Below are positions 51,812 to 61,384 of a DNA stretch of 64,000 nucleotides, piece after piece. Position 1 is the first letter of the stretch. Each line of letters opens with the position of its first letter. The notes below the pieces were generated by a model. The model was given only the letters and a program-made list of their open reading frames with translations, made no database searches and was not told the DNA's origin. Source of the stretch: Ndongobacter massiliensis (GTDB taxonomy: Bacteria > Bacillota > Clostridia > Tissierellales > Peptoniphilaceae). The stretch lies in assembly GCF_900120375.1 (NCBI RefSeq), contig NZ_LT635480.1, positions 1,184,840 to 1,248,839 on the forward strand, given 5' to 3'. Made by a program: the position numbers and the translations under genes.

Positions 51812-54715
51812 TCACTCAAACTTTCCATCTGTATCAAACAGGCGATTTAGTTCCTCAGTCGTCATGGCTTGCATGACCTTGTCACGCACAGCATTCATCG
51901 CCATATCCAGCCTTTTAAAGCGCTCTTTTCCCGTCGTATCCTTGCCCTTGCGGATGAGTTCAATTCTACCGACACCGGGATTTTGCCTTGCGTATTCCGC
52001 AAAGCCCTTCGCTTTCGCAAGGTTGTCATTAAAGTCTGGATTGTGCGGTTCCAGCACATCAATGATGAGTTCTCCCTCCATGACCGGATCTTTGCGAATG
52101 ACGATAAAGTCCGGATAGGTAGGCTTCATCTCACCGTCCAGCTGATAGGGAATACAGAGCGCCCAGGAAGCGCGAGACGGATTTCTTATCCAGCAGACGA
52201 AGTCATCTCGTTTTTCTTCTTCGGCAAGCACCCCCTCCTCCCAGCCGTTGAGCCGCATCGTGGTGTAGCCGTCATCGTTGACAAACAGGTGGTCATAATA
52301 CTTTCTGCCGCCTTTTTCGTTAGCCACGGTGATGGTTTCCGGCAGGCGGAAGTTATGTTTGCTGATAATGTCGCCATCAGAGACGATGCGGTCATACTGT
52401 CTGCGGAACCTCTCATCCAGTTTTGGCATATAGCGGCGATACTGATCGTTGAGTGCGTGGAAGCGCTCTTTCGCATAGGTGCTGAGATGTGCCATACAAG
52501 AATCATCCGCCGCAAAAAGAATCACATCAATCTTCAAATCATCAATCCGGTCAAAATCGAAGAATGTGTTCACATAAAGGTTGGCGATGCCTTCGTTACC
52601 TAGTTTGGCCTCTGCCAGGCGGAATTGCCGCTCAATATCTGCATCAGTGGTGAAAAAGGAACGCTCAAATAAGTTCACATCTACATTCATCGTCTTGCCG
52701 AAGATATCAAAGACCTGTGTGGAGAGCTTGAATTCCTTAGCCTTCTCAACGAGCTCCTTATATGTGCCTGCGGTCTTTAACTCCATAATGAAGTCGTGAA
52801 TTTGACTGACGATTTCCCGGTGAATCTTGTCGGACGCCTCGCTTTCCATACCGGATTGCACGAGCAACCTCGTCATGCTGTAGAGCGACTTCAAATAGTC
52901 GTTGATGCGGATTTTGCGTACATCATAGGTGAGAAGTCCGGAATCATTGATGGCTTTCACAACATGATCGCGGTCAATGACGGGCAGAATCTCATCAATT
53001 TCTTCTTGCTGCTTAATTTCCGAAGAAGCAACATTCTGAGCTGGCTCATTGATGGAAGAATCCACATGTGCGCGTGCTATATCTGCATTGCCTCCGGATG
53101 TCTCAGCTTGGAGGATGAAAGCACCATCGGTGCCTTCCGTCTCTGCTAACTCGCTTTCTCCATGACTGGACAAAGCTACCATTTCGTCGGGCGTTTCCGG
53201 AGTCGAATTCACTGATGTACTTGCCGGAGTGTAAACGTTCGTCTGAAGTGCATCATCCTTCTGATTGTCGCCAAAGGACATCTGCCCGGGCAGTTGACTT
53301 GTTGTACGGTGCGACGGCACGCGCCTCGGATGAATGGTGAGTGTCTCAAAAGATTTATGTTCAATGGACTCGCCATAAATATCGGTAGGCAAGCTGCTGC
53401 CCTCTGCCGATTGCAGGGCATCAATGACATCGTCGACGGTATATTTATCGAAGTATGGCAGGTAGAGATGCACATCATTTAAGCTATCGTCTACTTGAAT
53501 ATGCATCTGCATCGGCGTGCGCACCATGCGCCCTAAAAGCTGAGCGATATACGTGGCATCTTTGGCATGGCGAAAGCTCATCATCGTCTCGGCGCGTGGG
53601 CAATCCCAGCCAGTAGAAAGGCTCTCTTTAAAGAAAACTACGCGCACTTGCTTGTTGTCGCTGATACGAGAAGGTTCTTCGTAGGGAACTTCCAGACCCG
53701 CAATTGTCAGTGCTGATTTTGTTTCGCCAAAGGCGTGCACGACTTCGCCTTTTGAAAACTTGAATCCAGTGCGTGTCTCAATCTTTTGCAGGCACACATC
53801 CAGATCAGTGTTTGAGATTCTTTCGGCCGTACCATTTTCAACTTGCACTACAAAGATCGGATTGACCTGGGCATAGTGCTGCTCAAAGCAGTACTGATAC
53901 CAGTGGTCACACTTATCTTTCCAGTTATCTGCTGCCGCCTGGAGCACTGCCATATCCTTATTGACCGATGATTCCTCTGAATACGAGATGACAATACGAT
54001 CTTTCAAAAGCCCGGAAGAACGTACATCGTCCGGCGTGACGACGACTTTATGAACCGTAGAAGATGTACCTTCTACCAGTGCGTTAAAGCGCTCCGTCGT
54101 TGCGGACATTCCAATCACCACAGGCAAGGAATTCAGCTTATCGGCAGGGCTGCCTTTCAAAAACTTCTGCATGGTCGTCGTGGCTTCTCCGGCTTTTTTG
54201 CCCTGCATACCACGATGTGCCTCATCAATGATGAAATAGAGATGATCGCTTTTTTTAAGCGCCGTGTTGCGCAGCGTCTCCCAAATGGTGAACTGACGGT
54301 TGTCACTATGCTTTGTGAGATTGGCACTCTTGGAAAGCTTTTGCGTATTTAGAAAGTAGATGTGCCCGTCTTCTAAAATCTCCCGGTCAAAGCTCTCATC
54401 GGTGATGGTCACCGTCTGCCCGAGAGAAATCCTGTCTGCTTTTAAGTCGATTTTTAGTTTGGACTGTTCATTTAACTCTGGCGAATCCGAAAGCCATACG
54501 AAGATCGCCTCCGGCTGCTCCGGGTAATGCTCATCGCCGTAATACACACTTTCAATAAAGGCGGACATGATGATGGTCTTGCCGCTTCCGGTAGGTGCCG
54601 TGAAAGAAATCACCTGTGGCGTATGGGTGCGTTGGTAGGATCCCAGCGCCTCCGCCGTATTCATCCGCAGATTTTGCAGCGCGATCTGTTGAAAGGGAAA
54701 GAGGGATACTCTCAT
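51812..54715 (-). CDS. Type III restriction enzyme, Res subunit
   Basis: 967 residues. Walker A is TAPTGSGKTIIMSAF (about 40-54); the DEAH box is YFIIDEAHRGMQG (about 160-172); SAT motif GMSATTERF; helicase motif VI in AQLLGRMVRTPMQ. A nuclease-like C-terminus at about 880-930 has YPDFIVIRKD and GELIIDVLEPHNPDF. The usual (E/D)xK is not evident in that strand (VLEPH), though the preceding acidic PDF is. Res translocates or switches on DNA and cleaves when bound to Mod. Three bp after mod. Confidence 0.9.
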   Translation of the reverse strand: MRVSLFPFQQIALQNLRMNTAEALGSYQRTHTPQVISFTAPTGSGKTIIMSAFIESVYYGDEHYPEQPEAIFVWLSDSPELNEQSKLKIDLKADRISLGQTVTITDESFDREILEDGHIYFLNTQKLSKSANLTKHSDNRQFTIWETLRNTALKKSDHLYFIIDEAHRGMQGKKAGEATTTMQKFLKGSPADKLNSLPVVIGMSATTERFNALVEGTSSTVHKVVVTPDDVRSSGLLKDRIVISYSEESSVNKDMAVLQAAADNWKDKCDHWYQYCFEQHYAQVNPIFVVQVENGTAERISNTDLDVCLQKIETRTGFKFSKGEVVHAFGETKSALTIAGLEVPYEEPSRISDNKQVRVVFFKESLSTGWDCPRAETMMSFRHAKDATYIAQLLGRMVRTPMQMHIQVDDSLNDVHLYLPYFDKYTVDDVIDALQSAEGSSLPTDIYGESIEHKSFETLTIHPRRVPSHRTTSQLPGQMSFGDNQKDDALQTNVYTPASTSVNSTPETPDEMVALSSHGESELAETEGTDGAFILQAETSGGNADIARAHVDSSINEPAQNVASSEIKQQEEIDEILPVIDRDHVVKAINDSGLLTYDVRKIRINDYLKSLYSMTRLLVQSGMESEASDKIHREIVSQIHDFIMELKTAGTYKELVEKAKEFKLSTQVFDIFGKTMNVDVNLFERSFFTTDADIERQFRLAEAKLGNEGIANLYVNTFFDFDRIDDLKIDVILFAADDSCMAHLSTYAKERFHALNDQYRRYMPKLDERFRRQYDRIVSDGDIISKHNFRLPETITVANEKGGRKYYDHLFVNDDGYTTMRLNGWEEGVLAEEEKRDDFVCWIRNPSRASWALCIPYQLDGEMKPTYPDFIVIRKDPVMEGELIIDVLEPHNPDFNDNLAKAKGFAEYARQNPGVGRIELIRKGKDTTGKERFKRLDMAMNAVRDKVMQAMTTEELNRLFDTDGKFE

Positions 54716-54718
54716 AAC

Positions 54719-56830
54719 TTACCTCCCTGTATTGATTCTGAAATTGTCGAGATAGTCGCGATAGAGCTGATAGCAGGTATCGGCTTTCAGCTGCAAAGCC
54801 ATCTCTCGATAGCCGCTGGTGGAGTCTGTGATGATGAAGACGGTCTGAATATCCGGCTCGCGGTTTACCTGCTTGAGGAAAGCGGAGAATTGCTTCTCGT
54901 CGGTGAGCACAGCAAAGCCATTTTCTGGTAGCACCAACATCGCAGGTGTGCTTTCCTCTGCAAGTTCAGGACAAGCCCCAATACAGCCTGCCTTCATCCA
55001 TAAAACCGGCAGGAGTTCCTTGAATTGCCTGCCCAGCGCTACAGCATTTTTGTCCAAAAAGCCCAACTTAAAGAAGGCAGCATTAGCCTTGAATCCCTCC
55101 GCCATCTCGCGTTCGCTTCCAAGGTAAGTGCCTTTCAGTGGCTTACCATTGACATCATGGCCTTCAATGGAACAAACCGTGCGCGGCCAGGTCACATAAC
55201 GCGCAATGCCTAAGTCTTCCCACGCCGTATCGCCGGGATGATAGCCTTCTTTTGTAAGCCTCTTCGCCTCGCTATCGGAGACTTCGTTGTTCGTCACCAT
55301 GATGCAGCGACGTTGACCGCCATCTTCGCTGTTCAGCAAGTTTACCGCATGCAAAGTCGTGCCTGAACCCGCGAAGAAGTCAAGAATGAGAGCGTTGGGC
55401 TTGTTGGTGACAAAGAACCGAATTATATCGTGAACGGCATAGAGCGATTTCGGAAACGGAAATTGCCGATTTTGTATTATCTTTATTAGCAAGTTTGTCC
55501 CATTGACACCAGCATCATGAGAGGAAATATTCCAACTATTACCTGGCACAAATCTCGGGTTGTTGTGTTCAGCATTGCTTTCTTCTATAACTATTCCATT
55601 TTCACTTAATTGCCACTTACCATATTCTCCAGAAAGAGTGCGGGCTCGGTCGCCTCTCTTGACATAGTAAATCGCTGCATGATCGTTCTTAACAGGACCG
55701 CACTTTAAGAAACCTTGTGCTAATAGCTTTCTTGCATTCTCTGATTTTACTTGCCACCTTCCTTCACTTCCGCTACGCCTTAGTGGCCAAACTTGGATTG
55801 TCCCTTCAGGGATATCACTTACTGTAGATTTGTCTATATCGATGGGTATGGAGTCACCAATTGAATGTATTTTTCTGCCATCTAAGTCGACGTATATCGG
55901 ATAAAAACAGCCTGGGCTATTTGATCTAAAACCCGTGGAGTCTGTTCTGCTGAGCGAGGTCCAATGCATTTTTCCTCGAACCGTCTTCGTATTTTCTTTC
56001 TGTACTAACCATTCAGGTGATAGTTCAATCGGCTGAGGCGCAGATTTTCCAATAAATAAAACGAATATATGCTCATTGACACGTCCAAATTCTCCTTCTC
56101 GTGCAACTGAACGAACATTAATAACACTCGTAATCATCTGTATTCTTGCTCCCGGAAACAGTTCTTCCAGCAGGCAGCCAAGGTGCAGATATTCTTTTTC
56201 ATCAATCGTGCAGATAAGCACAGAGTCTTTTGGATTTAACAGCTTCTTCGCCAGCTTTAGACGCTTTTGCATCATAGACAACCACTTGCTGTGGCGGTAG
56301 GCATCGGTGCTGTCCACGTAGTCATTGTTATATTTCCAGTCGCGAGCTCCCTTATTATAGGGTGGATCAATGTATATGCAGTCAACTTTACTGGCATAGA
56401 GGTATTCCAAAAGCTGTAAGGCGTGATAGTTGTCTGCCTCAATCAGCGTATGCCAGAGTTTGCTATTCGAAGCATTGGAGACGAAGTCGATCGGTTGCAA
56501 ATACGGATAGATTGCATCTCCGAATTCTGCAATTGAAACAAGATTATCCAGCGAAAGCTGAGTTTGTATCTTATTTTTCTTGTCAAAGCAGGTGGCAAAC
56601 CCGTCTTCAATAGATTCCACAAGATAAATATCTGAAATCTTCTGGTCGCGAATCGCAACTTTTTTACCGACACGAACGGGAACTTCGTAGAGTGGTGTAC
56701 ATTCCGGCACATGGTCTTCGAATACGAGGCCAAACTTCTTCTGTTTAGAAAGTTTTGTCACTTCCGCATAAATGCGTCTTTTAAGATCTTCATCTTTTAT
56801 TTGATTGATTAAGTCATTGATTGTAGCCAT
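54719..56830 (-). CDS. Type III DNA methyltransferase, Mod subunit
   Basis: 703 residues. Beta-class N6-adenine order: catalytic motif IV CIYIDPPYNKGARDWKY at about 155 comes before the SAM motif ILDFFAGSGTTLHAV at about 485, with the target recognition region between. HSKWLSMMQKRLKLAKKLL and ICTIDEKEYLHLGCLLEELF are typical of Mod. It recognises a short asymmetric site and is needed for both methylation and restriction. Two bp after the XRE gene, so it is likely coupled to it. Confidence 0.93.
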   Translation of the reverse strand: MATINDLINQIKDEDLKRRIYAEVTKLSKQKKFGLVFEDHVPECTPLYEVPVRVGKKVAIRDQKISDIYLVESIEDGFATCFDKKNKIQTQLSLDNLVSIAEFGDAIYPYLQPIDFVSNASNSKLWHTLIEADNYHALQLLEYLYASKVDCIYIDPPYNKGARDWKYNNDYVDSTDAYRHSKWLSMMQKRLKLAKKLLNPKDSVLICTIDEKEYLHLGCLLEELFPGARIQMITSVINVRSVAREGEFGRVNEHIFVLFIGKSAPQPIELSPEWLVQKENTKTVRGKMHWTSLSRTDSTGFRSNSPGCFYPIYVDLDGRKIHSIGDSIPIDIDKSTVSDIPEGTIQVWPLRRSGSEGRWQVKSENARKLLAQGFLKCGPVKNDHAAIYYVKRGDRARTLSGEYGKWQLSENGIVIEESNAEHNNPRFVPGNSWNISSHDAGVNGTNLLIKIIQNRQFPFPKSLYAVHDIIRFFVTNKPNALILDFFAGSGTTLHAVNLLNSEDGGQRRCIMVTNNEVSDSEAKRLTKEGYHPGDTAWEDLGIARYVTWPRTVCSIEGHDVNGKPLKGTYLGSEREMAEGFKANAAFFKLGFLDKNAVALGRQFKELLPVLWMKAGCIGACPELAEESTPAMLVLPENGFAVLTDEKQFSAFLKQVNREPDIQTVFIITDSTSGYREMALQLKADTCYQLYRDYLDNFRINTGR

Positions 56831-56832
56831 TA

Positions 56833-57048
56833 CTATTTATCCTTCTTTTCCGGCACATAATCCACCAAGTCCCCAAAATTGCATCCCAACACCTCACACA
56901 AACGTCCGAGGACGGTCAGGGATACTTCCACATCCTTCTGAAGCCGGGTCATCGTATTCGGCGCAATATCGGCCTTCCGCCCAAGTCGGGCAGCACTCAT
57001 ATTGCTTTCTTTTAGAAGCTTTCTGTATTTCTCATATGAAATAGCCAT
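56833..57048 (-). CDS. Small XRE-family regulator (possible controller protein)
   Basis: 71 residues, one helix-turn-helix: YRKLLKESNMSAARLGRKAD, IAPNTMTRLQKDVEVSLTVL, GRLCEVLGCNFGDLVDYVPE. AAGGAGG precedes the ATG. It is the first gene of the cluster and sits under a promoter with palindromic repeats. Size and position match R-M controller (C) proteins, although this YozG-like XRE type is also common alone. Probably regulates mod/res. Confidence 0.85.
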   Translation of the reverse strand: MAISYEKYRKLLKESNMSAARLGRKADIAPNTMTRLQKDVEVSLTVLGRLCEVLGCNFGDLVDYVPEKKDK

Positions 57049-57072
57049 ACTGCCTCCTTAATCGCTGTTTCT

Positions 57073-57126
57073 ATTATACCGGCCTCGAGGATATGTCGCA
57101 ATTTATTTATACATTTCACTTGCGAC
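57073..57126 (-). promoter_or_regulatory. Promoter and palindromic operators of the defence cluster
   Basis: On the minus strand the -35 TTGCGA (57096-57101), 17 bases, and -10 TATAAT (57073-57078) lie ahead of the XRE gene. GTCGCAA (57095-57101) and TTGCGAC (57120-57126) form a 7-bp inverted repeat covering the -35. CCTCGAGG (57083-57090) is a perfect palindrome in the spacer. Both suit binding by the XRE dimer. The IS30 element starts five bases beyond. Confidence 0.7.
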
Positions 57127-57219
57127 GGCGACTTGTAATATTAAATGCAACAAATAAATAAAAAACCCATGGCTAATCTGATAAAGTGTTAATACCCACA
57201 AAAACACAAAGGAGAAGCC

Positions 57220-58317
57220 ATGGATTACGTATATTGTACCACGACTCGAGAAAAAGGAAGCCATTTGCCTTATCAAGATCGTCAAACCTTAGAAAGGATG
57301 GTCATTGAGAATCACAGGAAACCTGCTAAGGAGAGAATAGCAAAGAGCAAGATGGCAGAAATGCTTGGCGTTCATCGCTCAACAATCAGCCGAGAGCTCA
57401 AAAGGGGCGAAATCACGCAGCGTGATATCATGTGGAAAGAATATACTTCCTATTGCGCCGATGTAGCACAAGATCTCATTGATTCCAATGCCACGGCAAA
57501 AGGTCCCTCTTTAAAGTTAGGTAAAGATCAGCTCTTCCATGATTTTGTTGAATACTGGATAATAGAGAAAAAGTATTCACCGGATGCGGTAATCATGAAG
57601 ATCGAAAACGAAGGGCTCTCTTTTGAAACCGAGATTTGCACAAAAACCCTCTACAACTACATCAGTAAAGGTTACTTCCTCAATCTGACAAATCGAAATT
57701 TACCCCGTAGAGGTAAAAAAGCAAAAAAAGATATCGTCGTGTTAGAAAGTCCTATCGAACAAGAGGAAAATCTATTGACCAACGCCCCATTGAAGCAAAT
57801 GAGCGGAGTGAATTTGGTCATTGGGAAATGGATTGTGTAGAGTCCGGGCGTGGAGGTCAATCTTGCCTTTTAACATTCGTGGAGCGTCAAACAAACTACT
57901 CACTAAACTTTAAGCTTCTCTCACAAAGCCAGAAACAGGTTAAAATGCAAAGACAGGATGGAGAGGAAACTGGGTAGACCATCATTTTCCAGACTCTTTA
58001 AGAGTATTACCGTGGATAATGGCAGTGAGTTTTTAGGCTTTAAAAATTGAATAACTTCTTTGTTTACCAAAAAAAAAGCACGAACGGAGATTTACTACTG
58101 CCACCCCTATAGTTCTTATGAGAGGGGAAGCAATGAGCAAATGAATGGGCAAATTCGAAGGTTTATCCCTAAAGGCACGGATATCTCCAAGGTCAGTAAG
58201 GGGCGGGTTAGAGAAATTACGAACCACTTCAACACATACCCGAAGCGAAGCCTGGAAGGAAAGACTTCCGAACAATTATTTCATGAAGAGCCCGCGAAGA
58301 GGGGAATTGCTATTTGA
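57220..58317 (+). pseudogene. IS30-family transposase, frameshifted
   Basis: ATG 57220 (AAAGGAGAAG). HTH: NHRKPAKERIAKSKMAEMLG then VHRSTISRELKRG. DDE domain: aspartate in HWEMDCVESGRGG (different frame after about 57815), ITVDNGSEF at about 58010, glutamate in YERGSNEQMNGQIRRFIPKG. Frames change near 57815, 57960 and 58045, with an extra stop near 57978. All catalytic residues can be found, but no continuous protein can be made. Confidence 0.82.
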
Positions 58318-58320
58318 TTT

Positions 58321-58346
58321 TTTTCTTCCCCCATGGGGGAAGAAAA
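58321..58346. terminator. Long perfect palindrome after the IS30 transposase
   Basis: TTTTCTTCCCCCA followed by TGGGGGAAGAAAA is a 26-nt perfect palindrome, starting four bases after the transposase stop and preceded by further Ts. It would form a strong hairpin; a bidirectional terminator shielding the element is likely. Confidence 0.65.
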
Positions 58347-58555
58347 GGGCACGGAAGATTCGTCATCGGGTGTTGCATTAGAAATTACAATTCGCATTGA
58401 AAGATTTTGATTCGTACACCATTTTTCTTCTTTCCTTTTCCCTGTATTTTCTTCCAACATTAGTTTAATCAGTAATAAACAATGGAATAATATGTTGCAC
58501 TTCAGTTTCAAACCATCCAGTGAAGCCGAACACTAATCACGTCGATAGATAAATC

Positions 58556-59851
58556 TTATTCCAACAAATACTTTTTGCTTTTGCCCCTGCCTACAACTTT
58601 AATCAGTCCGAAATCCCGCATCTGCTTTGCAACGGTAAATGTGCGGGTCTTTTTTAGTCCAAGCAGGTCGCTAATTTCTTTTTCGGTCATCTGTCCATTT
58701 GCTTGAATATAATCAAGCACTTTCTGCATCTGCGGAGTGACCGCTGCAACATTTTCCGGGTCTTCCGCAGGAACGGCATTCATATTCGGCAAAACGATCT
58801 TGAAAGTGTTGGTGGTCACTTCAATGTGAGGCTGCTCCGAGCAAGCGGCATATAGATTGAATATTCTGCGGATGCCGGTGCCATAGCTTTCAATCAGGCG
58901 CAGACGGTGGAACACCTCAGCAAGATTCTTATTTCTCGGCTGAGAAATACCGGAACGAATATCGTCGAGGGAAAGGCCTGGAAGAAGACCGCCGAGAGAA
59001 ATGAATTCCATTTTATGATCGGTAACATTGATAATGATGCTGCCACTGAAGCTGTAATCCCGATGGACAATCGCATTCAGCAAAGCCTCGCGTATAGCTT
59101 CTTCCGGATAATCCTGCTTATCCGTCCGAAATACACCTTTGATTACGGAGCTCGTTTTGTTACACAGAGCAAGATAATTTATGGTGTCCTCAAATTGCTT
59201 GAACACAGAGCCCTCGAATTCCTTGCTGTCTCGGAACACGGTACAGGCTTCGTCGCTGAATACGGCAATTTTTGTTGTATGAGCACACTGGTCGGAAAGG
59301 ATCAAGGCAAGATTGGTATAAATGCCGTCTTTCTTTTGAGTGATACCGAGAGACCGATATTTCCCCGAATTGAATTCCACACCGTAAAGATTGAACGCTC
59401 TTTGAGCCGCTTCAAAGGTCAGTTCCTGCTCAAGAGAACGATTTTCTTCGAAAGTATCGCCGTCGCTCTCCTTAATCATCTGACGAATCTGTTCGGGAGA
59501 GGCTGGAACGCTGGACGTACCCTGACGCACATAAACACCGCTCGGCTTCAAGCCTTTTCCTTTGAGATAATAGGGCTTATTCGTACCTTCGCTTACAGTA
59601 ATGCGTACCACCTTATTGTCCTGTACCGTAAAGCACACGAACATGGTAACATCCGGTATGATAGCGTCGCGGATGCCGTTGGTAATACGGGTATATTCTT
59701 TATCAACATCGGTCAATCCGACAGCATTTCCGTCATTATCTATTCCGACATATACAACGCCCCCGTCAGTATTGGCAAAGGCTATCACTTCTTTATAGAT
59801 TTCCTCGGTAAACTGAGACTTAAATTCAATATTCTCGGTTTCAAAATTCAT
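58556..59851 (-). CDS. AlbA_2 DNA-binding/ATPase transcriptional regulator
   Basis: 431 residues. AlbA_2 (Schlafen-like) domain at 1-125: MNFETENIEFKSQFTEEIYK, EVIAFANTDGGVVYVGID, YVRQGTSSVPASPEQIRQMI. A GHKL-like HATPase_c_4 part at about 250-370: EEAIREALLNAIVHRDYSFS, LLPGLSLDDIRSG, RLIESYGTGIRRIFNLYAAC. A winged helix at about 375-430: QMTEKEISDLLGLKKTRTFT. Length is usual for this family. GGAGGCGC precedes the ATG. Its promoter is filled with AGCGAA repeats, so autoregulation is likely. Target genes unknown. Confidence 0.88.
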   Translation of the reverse strand: MNFETENIEFKSQFTEEIYKEVIAFANTDGGVVYVGIDNDGNAVGLTDVDKEYTRITNGIRDAIIPDVTMFVCFTVQDNKVVRITVSEGTNKPYYLKGKGLKPSGVYVRQGTSSVPASPEQIRQMIKESDGDTFEENRSLEQELTFEAAQRAFNLYGVEFNSGKYRSLGITQKKDGIYTNLALILSDQCAHTTKIAVFSDEACTVFRDSKEFEGSVFKQFEDTINYLALCNKTSSVIKGVFRTDKQDYPEEAIREALLNAIVHRDYSFSGSIIINVTDHKMEFISLGGLLPGLSLDDIRSGISQPRNKNLAEVFHRLRLIESYGTGIRRIFNLYAACSEQPHIEVTTNTFKIVLPNMNAVPAEDPENVAAVTPQMQKVLDYIQANGQMTEKEISDLLGLKKTRTFTVAKQMRDFGLIKVVGRGKSKKYLLE

Positions 59852-59882
59852 CGGAGCGCCTCCTTACAATAATCCTAACCAT

Positions 59883-59972
59883 ATTATACTCATAAAATTC
59901 GCTATATCAATCGTAAGTAGCGAATTTATAGCGAATATTCGCTTTTGCGAGCGAATATTCGGACCGCAAAGT
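59883..59972 (-). promoter_or_regulatory. Promoter with AGCGAA operator array upstream of the AlbA_2 regulator
   Basis: On the minus strand TTGATA (59905-59910), 16 bases, TATAAT (59883-59888). Around it lie AATTCGCTA...TAGCGAATT (9-bp inverted repeat, 59897-59927) and two palindromes with GCGAATATTCG at about 59931-59942 and 59951-59961. Six GCGAA half-sites occur within 75 bp. One covers the promoter spacer, which fits repression by a dimeric or multimeric protein. Confidence 0.75.
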
Positions 59973-60064
59973 ATAATCTATCTTATAAAGCAGCCGGCAA
60001 ATAAATACCTGGCTGCTGTTCTATGTATGCACTGCCGAAAGTGGCAGTGTTGATGTCTGTTGTC

Positions 60065-61157
60065 TTATCGTTCGTCCCTGTCGTGGTAAAAACGCTCCTG
60101 AACCATACGGGGAATTCTGTCCTTGAGATCGCTGACTTTCTTTTCGGTGGTCTCTATTTTTACTTCAATCGTTTTTCTCTCCTTGCCTTTGAAAATGCCT
60201 GTGGTCTCTGCAAGCTCTGCTCTCAGCCTTGGAAGCTTGATGTCCTGTATCTGCTTAATTTCGGATGCACACTTTCTGAGCCGATGCAGTAGCTCTTTCA
60301 TCTCTTTGAATACTGCCATATCGATACCGAGCTACGGTTTCGACAGCATCTTCGCCTGACGGATCAAAACCTCTAAAATCGACTTTGCTTTCTGCACGAT
60401 GGTATGAAATAGGCCCGGCAACCATCCGTGTTCAGAAATGGAGTATTTCCTCCTGTTTTGGATCTCCTCGCGCATAATTTCGAGTACTTTCTTCTCCAGT
60501 ACGCCAACGACCAATGCAAGATCAGCGGTTCGGTTCCAGTCCTGCCGCGCTTCATTGGCATCACGTATCTCTTCTGCCAGAGGATTGTTCTTGCCAATCT
60601 TCTTTGTGGGCAAATATACGCTGTTCTGGTCAAATCCAGCGAGCTTTTCTTCCTCCCTGACATGAAGATTGATCTGCTGTGTCAGCACCTCCTTTACCTC
60701 TGTAAGAAAGCCCTTGCTTTTGAAAAAGGTGTCCTTGTCGTAAATATGTGCTGCTCGTAGATTTCCCCTTTGGGGATCATTGTGCAGCCTTTGCGGATTG
60801 TTCCATCTTCTCCCGTGATCTCTTTCTTTGTCCGTACCCGTTTTCCGGTCTCATCAAAGTACACGGCGCGGGTAGCGATCTTTTTTTCATCCGGTATTTC
60901 CAGTAGCCTGCGCTCGGAAAAGATCAGATGTATATGATAGTTGGTCTTTATCTTGTTATAGTGGAGTGCAGAAGTGCATTCCACTCCGTACTGACCTTTG
61001 AATTTCTCGGTGAACTCTTTCAGTACCTCGTCGGGATCATACTCAGTGTAATTCTCTGGCAGAGCGATGATCAGTTCCCTTACCTCAATACATTTTCCCT
61101 CGGTGCCGCATCGCTTGAATTCCTGTCGGCTATCCCTTGTTTTGTCGGATAAGAGCT
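60065..61157 (-). pseudogene. MobA/MobL-type relaxase remnant
   Basis: Three successive minus-strand frames give one protein. 61157-60694: VRELIIALPENYTEYDPDEV, GVECTSALHYNKIKTNYHIH with LIFSERRLL, YFDETGKRVRTKKEITGEDG. 60688-60332: LTQQINLHVREEEKLAGFDQ, NPLAEEIRDANEARQDWNRT. 60319-60065: a C-terminal coiled coil. NYHIHLIFSER holds the relaxase histidines (H-H). This is the MobQ/MobA-MobL type of mobilizable elements. The N-terminal tyrosine part is missing and two frameshifts are present. Confidence 0.75.
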
Positions 61158-61384
61158 AAAATAAGGGAAAGCAATCGAAAACGGAGCGTTGAAACCGAGA
61201 TTTTCCTTGAAATATCAAGGGTTTGGAGAGTAGGCTCGATAAATATGAATTTATAATTCATGCTCAGTTTTATTCAAAATGCGACTTCAGTTCGAAACCC
61301 AATATTAGAAAAATAGACATATAATAGAAGCAAAAGATATCTGAAACGAACAACGCACTGAACCCTGAAAGGAGCTTTCGAACA

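Larger units (their letters stand above)
57131..58392 (+). mobile_element. IS30-family insertion sequence
   Basis: Inverted repeats: left ACTTGTAATATTAAATGCAA at 57131, right end reverse-complemented AATTGTAATTTCTAATGCAA at 58392; they agree at 16 of 20 bases and both continue CA. The element is about 1.26 kb with one transposase frame. It lies directly upstream of the cluster promoter, pointing away from it. No certain target duplication is seen. Confidence 0.8.

Noticed and set aside
58393-58555. Gap between the IS30-family element and the AlbA_2 gene
   Set aside because: A/T-rich with no supported gene or RNA.
61158-61384. Gap before the GNAT gene
   Set aside because: Contains only a possible -10 (TATAAT near 61318); no attachment-like repeat or RNA could be recognised.
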